Of a DNA stretch of 64,000 nucleotides, positions 37,819 to 48,105 are shown piece after piece (position 1 is the stretch's first letter; each line of letters opens with the position of its first letter). Origin of the DNA: Desulfosudis oleivorans (GTDB taxonomy: Bacteria; Desulfobacterota; Desulfobacteria; Desulfobacterales; SURF-7); the NCBI GenBank assembly GCA_020723325.1, contig DYJD01000004.1:186001-250000 (forward strand). The letters are read 5' to 3'. Position numbers and translations under genes: made by a program. The notes under the pieces are model-generated. The model saw only the letters and a list, made by a program, of their open reading frames with translations, had not been told where the DNA came from and ran no database searches.

Positions 37819-39300
37819 ATGCTCCTGATTCCCATTACCGGCAAGATCAGTTGGCGCAACCCGCCCATTGTCACCATTGCTTTTATCCTGATCAATGTCC
37901 TGGTTTTTTTTATTTTCCAGTATAACGACGACCGCTACCAGTACGAGGCCGGTATTGATTATTTTGATTCAGGTCTTTCGGAAATTGAAATTCCGATTTA
38001 TCTCAAAACCAACCGGCCCCAATTTTTACCCGCGGATCTGAAGCTGGAAGAAATGAACAAGGAAGCCCTGTTTCGTACCTACATAGCCATGGAACAGGAT
38101 TTTCAATTCCAGGAGCGGATCCGTAACCGCAGCCTGCTGCCCAGGGATAATCCGGGCTTTGCCGAATGGAATGACCTGCGCAAACACTACGAGTCGATCC
38201 TGTCACGGATCGTTTCACTCAATTACGGTTTTCGGCCGGCCTATCAATCCCTTGTGACGGTTTTTACCTATATGTTTCTGCATGGCGGTTTCGGCCATTT
38301 ATTGGGGAATATGGTTTTTCTGTGGCTGGTGGGCTGCCTGCTGGAAATGGGCTGCGGCCGACTGTTTTGCATGATCAGCTACCTCGTCACCGGCATTGCC
38401 TCGGCCCTTTTCTTCTGGCTTTTCAACATGGACAGCATCATTCCCCTGGTGGGGGCTTCCGGGTCCATATCCGGTCTGATGGGTGCCTTTGCCGTCATGT
38501 TCGGAAAAAACCGGGTGAAAATCTTTTACTCCCTGGGATTTTATTTCAATTATATCGCTTTTCCAGCCATCATGCTTTTTCCAGTTTGGGTGGGCAACGA
38601 ATTGGTCCAGCTTCTCTTTGGTGCGGAAAGCCATGTGGCCTATTTGGCCCATCTCGGCGGTCTGCTGAGCGGCGGTCTGCTGGGCTTTGCCAACCGGAAG
38701 CTTTTCGGCGATAGTGTTGTCAGCCTTGTGAAAGAGGACCCGGCCGCGGAAATTCTACCCATCATGGAAAAAGCCTTGCAGCGTGTGGGAGTTCTAGATA
38801 TGGAAGGCGGCCGGAAACTGTTGGAGGAAGTCCTGCAAAAGGATCCCCACAACTGCGAGGCCCTTGTGCATTTGTTCAACATTGACAAGTTGGATCCCCA
38901 GGGCCAACGCTTCCATCTTTCCGCCAAACGGCTGATGACCCGCCTGTGTCTGAATAAAAAAGATCACGGCAAGGTTTGGGACATGTATCAGGAATATACC
39001 CGCCTTGCCAAACCGCCCAAGCTTTCACCCGAGATCTACGTCCGGCTCAGCTCGGTTTTCGCAGGTTTGGGAAAACTGGAAAACGCCGAGCAGATCATGG
39101 CCATGCTTTTAAAGAAAAAGCCCGATCTCCAGGGCATCCCCGCCGGTCTGATGCACATTGCCGCCGCCTGCCGCTCCCGGGGGGACAAGGAAAAATGGAA
39201 GCGCTATCTTCAACTGCTCTGCAAACAATATCAGACCGCACCGGAAGCGGCCATTGCCGCGGATCTGATTCGCAGCGACACCAAAAAAATCGAACTTTAA
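37819..39300 (+). CDS. Rhomboid family intramembrane protease with C-terminal TPR-like region
   Basis: HGGFGHLLGNM, GASGSISGLMG catalytic Ser, AHLGG catalytic His; ~120-aa loop after TM1. Confidence 0.88.
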   Translation: MLLIPITGKISWRNPPIVTIAFILINVLVFFIFQYNDDRYQYEAGIDYFDSGLSEIEIPIYLKTNRPQFLPADLKLEEMNKEALFRTYIAMEQDFQFQERIRNRSLLPRDNPGFAEWNDLRKHYESILSRIVSLNYGFRPAYQSLVTVFTYMFLHGGFGHLLGNMVFLWLVGCLLEMGCGRLFCMISYLVTGIASALFFWLFNMDSIIPLVGASGSISGLMGAFAVMFGKNRVKIFYSLGFYFNYIAFPAIMLFPVWVGNELVQLLFGAESHVAYLAHLGGLLSGGLLGFANRKLFGDSVVSLVKEDPAAEILPIMEKALQRVGVLDMEGGRKLLEEVLQKDPHNCEALVHLFNIDKLDPQGQRFHLSAKRLMTRLCLNKKDHGKVWDMYQEYTRLAKPPKLSPEIYVRLSSVFAGLGKLENAEQIMAMLLKKKPDLQGIPAGLMHIAAACRSRGDKEKWKRYLQLLCKQYQTAPEAAIAADLIRSDTKKIEL

Positions 39301-39325
39301 GAGATGGTGCGCCTTAACTCCATGC

Positions 39326-40780
39326 TCAGGCTGCCGGCGATTCAGGCCGCATGTGCTTTAAATATTTTTCAATCTGGGGCACAAAATCGTGGTCCGGATA
39401 TTTTTTTAATAATCCCTGTAAAATCTTCTCTGCCTTTTCCGGGTTCATGAGACGGTCATTGTAGATCTGGGCTGCCCGGAAAAGCGCCTTGGGGACCATG
39501 GGGTCATCCGGATAGGTCTTGATCAGACGATTGAATGTGCCGATGGCATCCCGGGACTTGCCGTTTTCATTCAGCCAGCCGCCCAATTTGAAAAGCGCCG
39601 GGGCTGCCGGGGTGAACCTCCCGTCCTGGGTCAAACTTTCCATATATACCTGGCAGGCCTGTTCCTTGCGATTCTCCCGCACCAGCAAATCCAGATGGTC
39701 TTTGGCATGGGAAAGCAGTTCTTCGGTTTGCTTCTTCATTTTAAGCAGTTTATAGTAGTATTCCGAAAGGGCGGAATCCGGCAGGCCATTCCGCTCCCGC
39801 TCATCCCGCATCAGGGCCAGGGCCTCATCATGGTTGCCGTCCTTCATTAGAAAATTCACCTGCTCCAAAATTTTAGACTCCTTTTTGACCTCCTCCTTTT
39901 GTTGAACTTCTTTCTGGTCATAGTGGAAGTCTTCGATATTAACCGAATAGCCTATGGATTCATGATACTGCAGGATAACATAGCCCATCAGGTTGTAGGA
40001 AACGATGGTATAGTAATTTTTGGCCGCAAGATAGATAAATGCCGTCAGACCTTCCGGCAGATAAGGAAAAATCTGCTGGGCCAAGGCAAGCGGAGCAAAC
40101 AAGAGAAGGATCAGGAAAAAATACATCAGTAAATAACCCCAGCCGATACGCATGGCCAAGCCGACGAACAACATTGGATTAATGGCATTCAACAAACTGT
40201 CGGTGGTAACAAGGATAATAATCATGGCCGGAAAAAACAGGATGGCGACAATCAAGTATAGCCCGGCCATCAAAATCCCCATTTGTCCCATGATAAAAAA
40301 GAATAGGAACCCAAGGACGACAAACAAGGTGATCTGTTTAAAGACCTGATTGAATTCCTCTGAAATGGTTTGCGCATCGATTTGGGGCGGAATCAGATTG
40401 CCCTGGGCGGTTTTTTTCAAAACCGCATAGGCATATTTTAATAGAACAGCCCAAAGCACGGTTCCGATCAAGCCGTTTATAAACCCCGGCTCTGTAAAAA
40501 GCATGCTGATGACAGCTATGCCTATAATCAAAGATAAGGGCCACAATGAAAACGGATAGCTGAAGAATTTGGGAAGTCGTTTCCAAAAGGGCTCGATCAG
40601 ATTGGCGGCGCCGATCCACTCCGTGGTCAGCATGCATTTGGGACAAAGGTAGAGGGCGTCACCGCCGTGGCTGGCGCTCTTCTCCCTTCTGACCACACAA
40701 GTGGCGCAGTAATATGAATTGCATTTGGAACAATGAAACTGCGCCGGTCGACTGGGGTGTTGTTGGCAATATTGGGTCAT
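39326..40780 (-). CDS. Membrane protein with N-terminal B-box-like zinc motif and C-terminal TPR repeats
   Basis: CQQHPSRPAQFHCSKCNSYYCATC Cys/His cluster, several TMs, TPR C-terminus; 484 aa. Confidence 0.75.
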   Translation of the reverse strand: MTQYCQQHPSRPAQFHCSKCNSYYCATCVVRREKSASHGGDALYLCPKCMLTTEWIGAANLIEPFWKRLPKFFSYPFSLWPLSLIIGIAVISMLFTEPGFINGLIGTVLWAVLLKYAYAVLKKTAQGNLIPPQIDAQTISEEFNQVFKQITLFVVLGFLFFFIMGQMGILMAGLYLIVAILFFPAMIIILVTTDSLLNAINPMLFVGLAMRIGWGYLLMYFFLILLLFAPLALAQQIFPYLPEGLTAFIYLAAKNYYTIVSYNLMGYVILQYHESIGYSVNIEDFHYDQKEVQQKEEVKKESKILEQVNFLMKDGNHDEALALMRDERERNGLPDSALSEYYYKLLKMKKQTEELLSHAKDHLDLLVRENRKEQACQVYMESLTQDGRFTPAAPALFKLGGWLNENGKSRDAIGTFNRLIKTYPDDPMVPKALFRAAQIYNDRLMNPEKAEKILQGLLKKYPDHDFVPQIEKYLKHMRPESPAA

Positions 40781-41000
40781 GGCGGCCTTTACTAGTAATG
40801 GTTCAGTATCGCATTCACGGGGTTGACAGAAACGAATAATTCATATTTATACAAAACAATTTAATTTTCCGCCGGTGTATGGAAATGAAGAGGCCCATCC
40901 GGATGAAACGATGGATATCTTTCGGGATCTCTATCAACTTTCAATCTATATGTAAAGCGCATTTCAGCGTGTAACCAGGGCAATCGCATGTAGTGCTTTT

Positions 41001-41131
41001 CGGGGTCGGGATCGGTATCGGGGTCGAATTTTTTTTTGATATTGATGGAACAAAGCAATATAATCTTTAGCCTTCGGACTATTCTCCTGTTTTTTTTCGA
41101 TACCGATTCCGATACCGATACCGACTCCGAG
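41001..41131. repeat. GGTATC/GATACC hexamer inverted repeat
   Basis: Left cggggtcgggatcggtatcggggtcga, right cgataccgattccgataccgataccgactccgag. Confidence 0.85.
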
Positions 41132-41321
41132 AGGTTGGATGGCAGAGACAAAACCAAATCACTCACAAATCGCTTTGTTTTGGTGGGCAATAGTATTCGC
41201 TGGTTGAAATGTTGGTAATTAATGGCTGTGCATCCCGTACCAAGTTTACATGCGGTTGCCCTGAGCGTGTGACAGAGATTCTTTCCCATCAAGAAAGCTT
41301 ACAGTTGATTTTGGAGGCAGG

Positions 41322-42425
41322 ATGATCTGCAAACGATTTTTGCAGCAGCTTTTTACAATGATAATCATTATCGAATGCGGTTTTTACCCCATAGCCCTGG
41401 GCGCATCAGGCGTAATTGATCTTGCGCCCTACGGTCAGATCAATCGCGGCGTTCTTTTGACCCAAGACGGAAACAACACCAATTTATTCCATGTGGATAA
41501 CGACAATTCGGCCACCCGCATCGGAGTACTGGGAACCGCGCCGGAACTAATGAAAATCAAGGCCGGCGCCCGGCTGGAATTGGAGTTCCAATCCAATGAC
41601 AGCAATCGGGTAAGTCAGAACAACAAGAACGGGGTGGGCGACAATCATTTTCGCAAGCGCCATTTGGATCTTTTCTTTGAATCCGAGCATTACGGGAAAT
41701 TGTCCATGGGTTACGGCGACACTGCCTCCAACGGCAGCGCCGAGATGGACTTGTCCGGAACGGAAGTCATCGGTTATTCCAGTGTGGCCGACATGGCCGG
41801 CGGCCATTTTTTCTACAACGGTTCCGCCAATGGATTGTCCAGCATCACCGTCGACCGGGTGTTTGATAACCTGGACGGACTCGGTCGCGATGATCGCCTT
41901 CGCTACGATTCACCGAATTTCAGCGGCCTTCGGCTTTCCCTATCCAATGTGTCCGGCGGCGGATATGACCTTGCCGTGCGTTACGGCGCCAGCCTGGGCG
42001 AATTCAATTTGTCTTCGGCCGTGGCCTTTGCCGACCCGGGCAATTCCTCCAATGTGAAAAACAGCTCCATTGACGGTTCCATCTCCGTCCTGCATGCCGG
42101 CGGGTTAAACGCCACCTTGGCTGCCGGGAAAGCCGCATACGATGCGGCGGGCAAAAAAGACGGAAAATACTTTTATGCCAAAGGCGGGTATCAGCAAGCC
42201 TTTTTTCAGATCGGGTTAACCTCCCTGGCTATGGATCTTGGCTTGTTTTTTGACATGGAACGCACCGGTGACACGGCCAAGGCCGTCGGCCTCATGCTTG
42301 TTCAGAATATCGACTACTGGTCCACGGAATTTTACATCGGCGGACGAAATTACACCCTGGATCGCCGCAATATCGATCTCAATGATATCAAGGCGGTGCT
42401 CGCGGGTTTTCGTTTGAAATTTTAG
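41322..42425 (+). CDS. Porin-like outer membrane protein
   Basis: Signal peptide, alternating beta-strand pattern, C-terminal aromatic FRLKF. Confidence 0.78.
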   Translation: MICKRFLQQLFTMIIIIECGFYPIALGASGVIDLAPYGQINRGVLLTQDGNNTNLFHVDNDNSATRIGVLGTAPELMKIKAGARLELEFQSNDSNRVSQNNKNGVGDNHFRKRHLDLFFESEHYGKLSMGYGDTASNGSAEMDLSGTEVIGYSSVADMAGGHFFYNGSANGLSSITVDRVFDNLDGLGRDDRLRYDSPNFSGLRLSLSNVSGGGYDLAVRYGASLGEFNLSSAVAFADPGNSSNVKNSSIDGSISVLHAGGLNATLAAGKAAYDAAGKKDGKYFYAKGGYQQAFFQIGLTSLAMDLGLFFDMERTGDTAKAVGLMLVQNIDYWSTEFYIGGRNYTLDRRNIDLNDIKAVLAGFRLKF

Positions 42426-42462
42426 TAAACTGCTGATAGACTGCTTCAGGAGGAGAAATCAA

Positions 42463-42846
42463 ATGCACACCATCACAAAAGCTTTGACGGTAGTCATCAT
42501 TTGTCTGCTCACGACACTTCTTATGGAGTCCGCGGCCCATGCGGACAAAGCCGCTGTCCGCATCGAGGCTCCTGAATCCGCGGCGCCGGGCAGCACCATC
42601 ACCATCACCCTGCATATTTCCCATGCCGGCAACAATTTCATGCATTACACGGATTGGGTTTATCTCAAAATCGACGGCACGGAAGTCATACGCTGGTCCT
42701 TCAGCAATTTTGATCGGCCTGAATCAGAAAGCTTTACCCGCAGTTACACCCATACGATCAACAAGTCAGTTGAGTTGAGTGCGGAAGCTGACTGCAACAT
42801 CCACGGCAGCGCCGGCATGAATGTCAAGAAGGTAAGCGTGCCATGA
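42463..42846 (+). CDS. Exported superoxide reductase-like (desulfoferrodoxin domain) protein
   Basis: Signal peptide, HISHAGNNFMHYTDWVYLKIDG and CNIHGSAG matching SOR-type iron ligand motifs. Confidence 0.7.
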   Translation: MHTITKALTVVIICLLTTLLMESAAHADKAAVRIEAPESAAPGSTITITLHISHAGNNFMHYTDWVYLKIDGTEVIRWSFSNFDRPESESFTRSYTHTINKSVELSAEADCNIHGSAGMNVKKVSVP

Positions 42847-43025
42847 AAATCGGCGGAATCTCCATCTTGCTGCTTACCGGAATTCTGAATTATATATTAA
42901 TCCTGTTTCAACTAGGCAGCGGCTTGCGGATTCTCAAGGTGCCCTTGGGCGTACATCGGAAAACCGGTGCCCTTTTGGTGGTATGTGCCTCGGCCCACGC
43001 CCTGCTGGCCATACTGGCCCATTAG
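42843..43025 (+). CDS. Small membrane protein
   Basis: 60 aa, two hydrophobic segments, ATGA overlap with upstream gene. Confidence 0.55.
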   Translation: MKIGGISILLLTGILNYILILFQLGSGLRILKVPLGVHRKTGALLVVCASAHALLAILAH

Positions 43026-43048
43026 ATCGCACGCGGAAAAGTTCCTTG

Positions 43049-44233
43049 ATGAATCAATTTGATTTCGATGCGTCCATCGATCGTCGCGGAACAGACAGCC
43101 TGAAATGGGATAAATACAAGGACCGGAGGATCTTGCCGCTTTGGGTTGCGGACATGGATTTTCCCAGCCCGCCGGCGGTCATGCGGGCCTTGCACGCCCG
43201 GGTCGATCACGGCATCTTCGGCTATACCCTGCCCCCTGCGCAATTGCGGAAAGTCATCTGCCGGCGGATGGAGCGCAAATACCATTGGAAAATCGCGCCG
43301 GAATGGATTGTGTTCCTTCCGGGCCTGGTGACGGGATTGAATGTGGCCTGCCGGGCAGTGGGCGCGCCCGGGGATACGGTCATGACTTTCCTGCCGGTTT
43401 ATCCGCCCTTTTTGAAGGCTCCGGGGCTTTCCGGCCGACGCCTGATGGAGGTGGCGCTGATAAAAAACAGGGAAGGAAACTGGGTCATGGATTTGGATGC
43501 ATTGAAAAAAGCCCTGTCGCCCGCCATCAAATTATTACTGCTGTGCAGCCCCCACAATCCCACCGGCAGGGTTTATCATCGATCCGAGCTGGAAGCCTTG
43601 GCCGAGCTTTGCCGGAAAAACGGCACAGTGATTTGCTCGGATGAAATTCATTGCGACCTGATTTTAGAACACGGCCGAAACCACCTGCCCACGGCCGCAG
43701 TCAATCCGCAAATGGCTGAACACATCATTACCTTGATGGCCCCTAGTAAAACTTACAACATCCCGGGATTGGGTGCCTCCTTTGCCGTTATTGCCGGCGC
43801 GGATTTGCGCAAGCGCTTTCAACAAACCATGGAAGGCATCGTGCCTTCCGTGAATATCCTGGGTTTTACCGCTGCCCTAGCGGCTTATACCAGGGGCGAA
43901 AAATGGCTGCAGGCGCTTATACGGTATTTGCGCCGCAACCGGGACCTGGTGGAGACCGAAATCAATACCATGCCCGGACTGAGCATGACCCATGTGGAAG
44001 CAACCTACCTGGCCTGGATCGACTGCCGCGGGGCCGGGCTTGAAAACCCGGCGGCCTTTTTCGAATCGGCCGGCGTGGGTTTGTCCGAGGGTCGCGATTT
44101 CGGCGCCCCTGGATTTCTGCGCTTGAATTTTGCCTGCCGGCGTGTCACATTAAAAGTATGTTTGGAAAAGATGCGACAGGCCTTGGAGAAAAATAACCAA
44201 CGACGGAGGTCAAGCTCCAAATCCAAAACCTGA
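43049..44233 (+). CDS. PLP aminotransferase, MalY/PatB family
   Basis: WVADMDFPSPPAV, LCSPHNPTGRVY, SDEIHCDL, MAPSKTYNIPGL motifs. Confidence 0.9.
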   Translation: MNQFDFDASIDRRGTDSLKWDKYKDRRILPLWVADMDFPSPPAVMRALHARVDHGIFGYTLPPAQLRKVICRRMERKYHWKIAPEWIVFLPGLVTGLNVACRAVGAPGDTVMTFLPVYPPFLKAPGLSGRRLMEVALIKNREGNWVMDLDALKKALSPAIKLLLLCSPHNPTGRVYHRSELEALAELCRKNGTVICSDEIHCDLILEHGRNHLPTAAVNPQMAEHIITLMAPSKTYNIPGLGASFAVIAGADLRKRFQQTMEGIVPSVNILGFTAALAAYTRGEKWLQALIRYLRRNRDLVETEINTMPGLSMTHVEATYLAWIDCRGAGLENPAAFFESAGVGLSEGRDFGAPGFLRLNFACRRVTLKVCLEKMRQALEKNNQRRRSSSKSKT

Positions 44234-44237
44234 TGAA

Positions 44238-44954
44238 ATGAATATAATCATCCCCATGAATCCCAGATCTTGCCTCTCCGCCCTGATGCTGGGTCTGTTT
44301 TGTGCTGCCCTGATATATGGCTGCGGTAATCGGACGGACGATGCTTCCCAGGAGCGGCTGCCGGATTCCTTTCACTTCATGGATATCGGTGTCAATACGG
44401 TGGTGGATAGGGCCGTTCTTTCAAAACTGAACCAGGCCCTGGGTGCGGAAGCCGTGGACCGCCACACCCCCATCTCCCTTGAAATCAAGTACAAAGGCTT
44501 TTTAAAGGCCTATGATCCGGAGCTGGCGGCCCTGGATCAGCAATTGAACCCCAATGACATCCAGCGCCGCGAATACCCGGCCACCAGGCTGACCTTCCGC
44601 TATACCCAACAAAAGGAATCGCTTTTTGACTATGTGGAACTGATCCACTTGAACGCTTCCGGCTTTCCCCTGGTGATCAAAATGATTACAAAAAAAGAAA
44701 TTCCGGACTTGATCCAAAATCTTCAGGAAAAATTCGGTCCGCCCCAAGTCGTAACCCTCACCGACGGAACCGGCATGACTTGGCGACAAAACCAGGACGC
44801 GTTCATGATCACCCGTATCATCGGCCCCCTGGGTAACCCGGAAAACCACCTCATGATTGTATTTACCAGCCGCTTGCGGCAACTCCTGCTGCATGAATCG
44901 GCCAAGGCCGGCCGGCGGCAAGGCGCTCAGCCGACGGACAATTTTTTTCGATAA
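44238..44954 (+). CDS. Putative lipoprotein, hypothetical
   Basis: Signal peptide with lipobox-like LIYGC; 238 aa. Confidence 0.65.
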   Translation: MNIIIPMNPRSCLSALMLGLFCAALIYGCGNRTDDASQERLPDSFHFMDIGVNTVVDRAVLSKLNQALGAEAVDRHTPISLEIKYKGFLKAYDPELAALDQQLNPNDIQRREYPATRLTFRYTQQKESLFDYVELIHLNASGFPLVIKMITKKEIPDLIQNLQEKFGPPQVVTLTDGTGMTWRQNQDAFMITRIIGPLGNPENHLMIVFTSRLRQLLLHESAKAGRRQGAQPTDNFFR

Positions 44955-45022
44955 AGATCCGGCATAACGCCATGCAACCACCTGATTTGTTGCCTCAATA
45001 CCCTACATATTGAATTTTCCCG

Positions 45023-45050
45023 TTGACATACAACAATATGTTGTGATACT
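45023..45050 (+). promoter_or_regulatory. Putative nrdD promoter with operator palindrome
   Basis: TTGACA (45023-45028), 16-bp spacer containing acaac-aatat-gttgt (45030-45044), GATACT (45045-45050). Confidence 0.55.
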
Positions 45051-45198
45051 ACCCGTACAATCCAACAACGCGAAAACAATGTTTTGGGATTAAACACAGT
45101 TGTGGTTATTGTTTCCTGCTTTGTCTTTCACCGGTAACTGCGAGTTGTTTCGGTTTGACCAGGTTTGAATATTGATACATTTCTGAGATCTCTAAAGG

Positions 45199-47391
45199 GT
45201 GGTGCGCATGTTCGAGAAGATTAAAAAGCGTGACGGCCGGGTTGTTGAATTTGATTCATCCAACATTACCAAAGCCATTGCCAAAGCAGGGGAGGCCACC
45301 GCTGAATTCGGCGAAAGAGAGGCCCGCAAATTGACCTTGAAGGTACTGACCCTGGCCCATGAAATGCGCCTCGGTCCCTTGCCGGAGGTGGAGGAAATCC
45401 AAGATATTGTTGAACGGATTTTGCTGGACTCACCATATTATAAAACCGCCAAGGCTTACATCCTCTACCGTGAACAGCACAACCAGCTCCGCAGCCTGAC
45501 CACCAAAGCTAGTGTCAATCTAGTGGAGAACTACATTCAAAAGATGGACTGGAAAATCAAGGAAAACAGCAACATGAGTTATTCCTTGCAGGGTCTGAAC
45601 AACTATATTTCCTCGGATGTGACTTCCGAATACTGGCTGAACCGGATTTATCCGCCGGAAATTCGTCATGCCCATAAGAACGGCGACATCCACATTCACG
45701 ATCTCAGCCTGCTTTCCGTGTATTGTGTGGGCTGGGACTTGAAGGATCTTCTGCTGCAAGGCTTCAAGGGAGTACCGGGCAAGGTGGAAAGTGCTCCGCC
45801 CAGGCATCTGCGTTCGGCCCTGGGCCAGATCGTCAATTTCTTTTACACGTTACAGGGCGAAGCCGCCGGTGCCCAGGCCATTTCCAATTTCGACACCCTG
45901 TTGGCGCCCTTTGTGCGCTATGACAATTTGACCTATGATAAAGTCAAGCAAGCCATTCAGGAATTTGTCTTCAACATCAACATTCCCACCCGGGTGGGTT
46001 TTCAGACCCCGTTTACCAACATCACCATGGATCTATGCGTTCCTTCCATCCTGAAGGATGCGCCGGTGATCATCGGCGGCCGCGAGCTGGAAGAAACCTA
46101 TTCCGGTTTTCAGCCGGAAATGGATATGATCAACAAAGCCTTTGCCGAAGTCATGATGGCCGGCGACGCCAAAGGCCGGGTCTTCACTTTCCCGATCCCC
46201 ACCTACAATATAACGGCGGATTTTGACTGGGACAATCCCAACCTGACCATGATCTGGAAAATGACCGGGAAATACGGCATCCCCTATTTTTCCAATTTTA
46301 TCAATTCAGATATGTCCCCTGAGGATGCGCGCTCCATGTGCTGCCGGCTGCGCCTGGACAACCGCGAATTGATGAAGCGGGGCGGCGGTCTTTTCGGCGC
46401 CAATCCCCTGACCGGCTCCATCGGCGTGGTCACCATCAATCTGCCGCGCATCGGCTACATTTCCCATAGTGAAACGGAATTTTTCGCCCGCCTGAACAAA
46501 ATGGTGCACATTGCCAAGGAAAGCCTTTCCATCAAGCGCAAGGTGCTGGAAAACTTCACGGACAAAAACCTGTATCCCTATTCTAAATTTTATTTGCGTG
46601 AGATCAAGAACGGCTCCGGCAAATACTGGAAAAACCATTTTTCCACCATCGGCATTATCGGCATGAACGAGGCCTGCCTAAATTTTCTGGGTGAAGACAT
46701 TGCCGGTGAAGCTGGTCGCACCTTTGCCTTGAAGGTGATGGATTATTTGCGGGATCAGCTTGCCGGAATTCAGGATGCCGAGGGGGATATTTACAATCTG
46801 GAAGCCACGCCGGCGGAAGGAACCTCCTACCGGCTGGCCATGCTGGATAAGGAACGCTATCCGGACATCATTTGCTTCAATGAGGGCCATAACCAGAACC
46901 AAACCCCGGCCTTCTATACCAATTCCACCCAATTGCCGGTGAATTATACGGATGATATTTTCGAAACCCTGCTGCTGCAGGATGAGCTGCAGACCAAGTA
47001 TACAGGGGGAACGGTTCTGCATCTTTTCCTGGGGGAACAAGTAAACGACATTGAAACGGTCAAAGCCCTAGTGCGCAAAGTGGCCGGCAATTTCAGGCTG
47101 CCCTATTTCACTCTGACCCCCACCTTCAGCATCTGCCCGTCCCACGGCTATCTGAATGGTGAACAGGAAACCTGCTTTGTCTGCAATCAAGAGACCGAAA
47201 TTTATTCCCGGGTGGTGGGCTATCTGCGACCGGTAAAACAATGGAACGACGGCAAACAAGCCGAATACCGCTTCCGCAAAGCCTTCCGCCCGGAAAGCGC
47301 CCAGGGCCAAAAGCCTTCACCCGGTATACGCCCTGAAAAAGCAGAGCCTCTGCTGAAAATGGCCGAATCCAAAGCAAGCGGCATGTCTTGA
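45199..47391 (+). CDS. nrdD: Anaerobic ribonucleoside-triphosphate reductase
   Basis: ATP-cone N-terminus, C-terminal CPSHGYLNGEQETCFVC and glycyl radical loop RVVGYLRPVKQWN. Confidence 0.95.
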   Translation: MVRMFEKIKKRDGRVVEFDSSNITKAIAKAGEATAEFGEREARKLTLKVLTLAHEMRLGPLPEVEEIQDIVERILLDSPYYKTAKAYILYREQHNQLRSLTTKASVNLVENYIQKMDWKIKENSNMSYSLQGLNNYISSDVTSEYWLNRIYPPEIRHAHKNGDIHIHDLSLLSVYCVGWDLKDLLLQGFKGVPGKVESAPPRHLRSALGQIVNFFYTLQGEAAGAQAISNFDTLLAPFVRYDNLTYDKVKQAIQEFVFNINIPTRVGFQTPFTNITMDLCVPSILKDAPVIIGGRELEETYSGFQPEMDMINKAFAEVMMAGDAKGRVFTFPIPTYNITADFDWDNPNLTMIWKMTGKYGIPYFSNFINSDMSPEDARSMCCRLRLDNRELMKRGGGLFGANPLTGSIGVVTINLPRIGYISHSETEFFARLNKMVHIAKESLSIKRKVLENFTDKNLYPYSKFYLREIKNGSGKYWKNHFSTIGIIGMNEACLNFLGEDIAGEAGRTFALKVMDYLRDQLAGIQDAEGDIYNLEATPAEGTSYRLAMLDKERYPDIICFNEGHNQNQTPAFYTNSTQLPVNYTDDIFETLLLQDELQTKYTGGTVLHLFLGEQVNDIETVKALVRKVAGNFRLPYFTLTPTFSICPSHGYLNGEQETCFVCNQETEIYSRVVGYLRPVKQWNDGKQAEYRFRKAFRPESAQGQKPSPGIRPEKAEPLLKMAESKASGMS

Positions 47392-47406
47392 CGCGATTTT
47401 TCGAGA

Positions 47407-48105
47407 ATGCGTATCGGCGGTTTTTTAAAGCACTCCCTGATTGACTATCCGTCCCTGGTCAGTTGTGTGGTTTTCGCAACCGGCTGTAATTTCTCTTGCC
47501 CGTTCTGCCATAACCCGGACCTGGTGGGAGATTCGCCGGCCCCACCATCACTCTGGCAGGAAGACCACCTGGAAGCATTTCTCCGGCAGCGCCGGGGTTT
47601 GATCGACGGCGTGGTCATCAGCGGCGGCGAGCCCACCCTGCAGCCGGACCTGGCCGCCTTCTGTGAAAAACTGAAACAGCTTGGCTTTGCCGTCAAATTG
47701 GACACCAATGGCAGCCGGCCCCAGGTCATCCGCAATCTGCTGGAAAACAAACTGGTGGATTATTTAGCCATGGACATCAAAACCGATCCCCGGGCCTATA
47801 CTCCTCACTTGGTCGAAAACCAACCCCCTGATGATCTGCTGAAAAGCATTGACATCATCATGGCCGCGGCCCCGGCCTACGAATTCAGAACAACCTGCGT
47901 CAAGCCCTTTGTGAATACCAACGTGCTGCGGATCATCTTGAATCATATCAAAGGCGCCCGGCGGTATTGCCTCCAGCGCTTCAAGCCTAAAAAGATTTTA
48001 CGTCCTGATTTTTTTGACCGGCTATCAACAGAAAATAATGATGATTTTTTGGAAGAGCTGAGGAAAATTGCATTCAGGCAGGTGGAAGAGTGTATCGTAC
48101 GCTGA
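47407..48105 (+). CDS. nrdG: Anaerobic RNR activating protein, radical SAM
   Basis: CNFSCPFCHNPDLV motif; directly downstream of nrdD. Confidence 0.93.
   Translation: MRIGGFLKHSLIDYPSLVSCVVFATGCNFSCPFCHNPDLVGDSPAPPSLWQEDHLEAFLRQRRGLIDGVVISGGEPTLQPDLAAFCEKLKQLGFAVKLDTNGSRPQVIRNLLENKLVDYLAMDIKTDPRAYTPHLVENQPPDDLLKSIDIIMAAAPAYEFRTTCVKPFVNTNVLRIILNHIKGARRYCLQRFKPKKILRPDFFDRLSTENNDDFLEELRKIAFRQVEECIVR

Noticed and set aside
40861-41292. 143-aa minus-strand ORF with DPDTDPDPE and SVSESVS
   Set aside because: Translation of the hexamer inverted repeat; no credible protein pattern.
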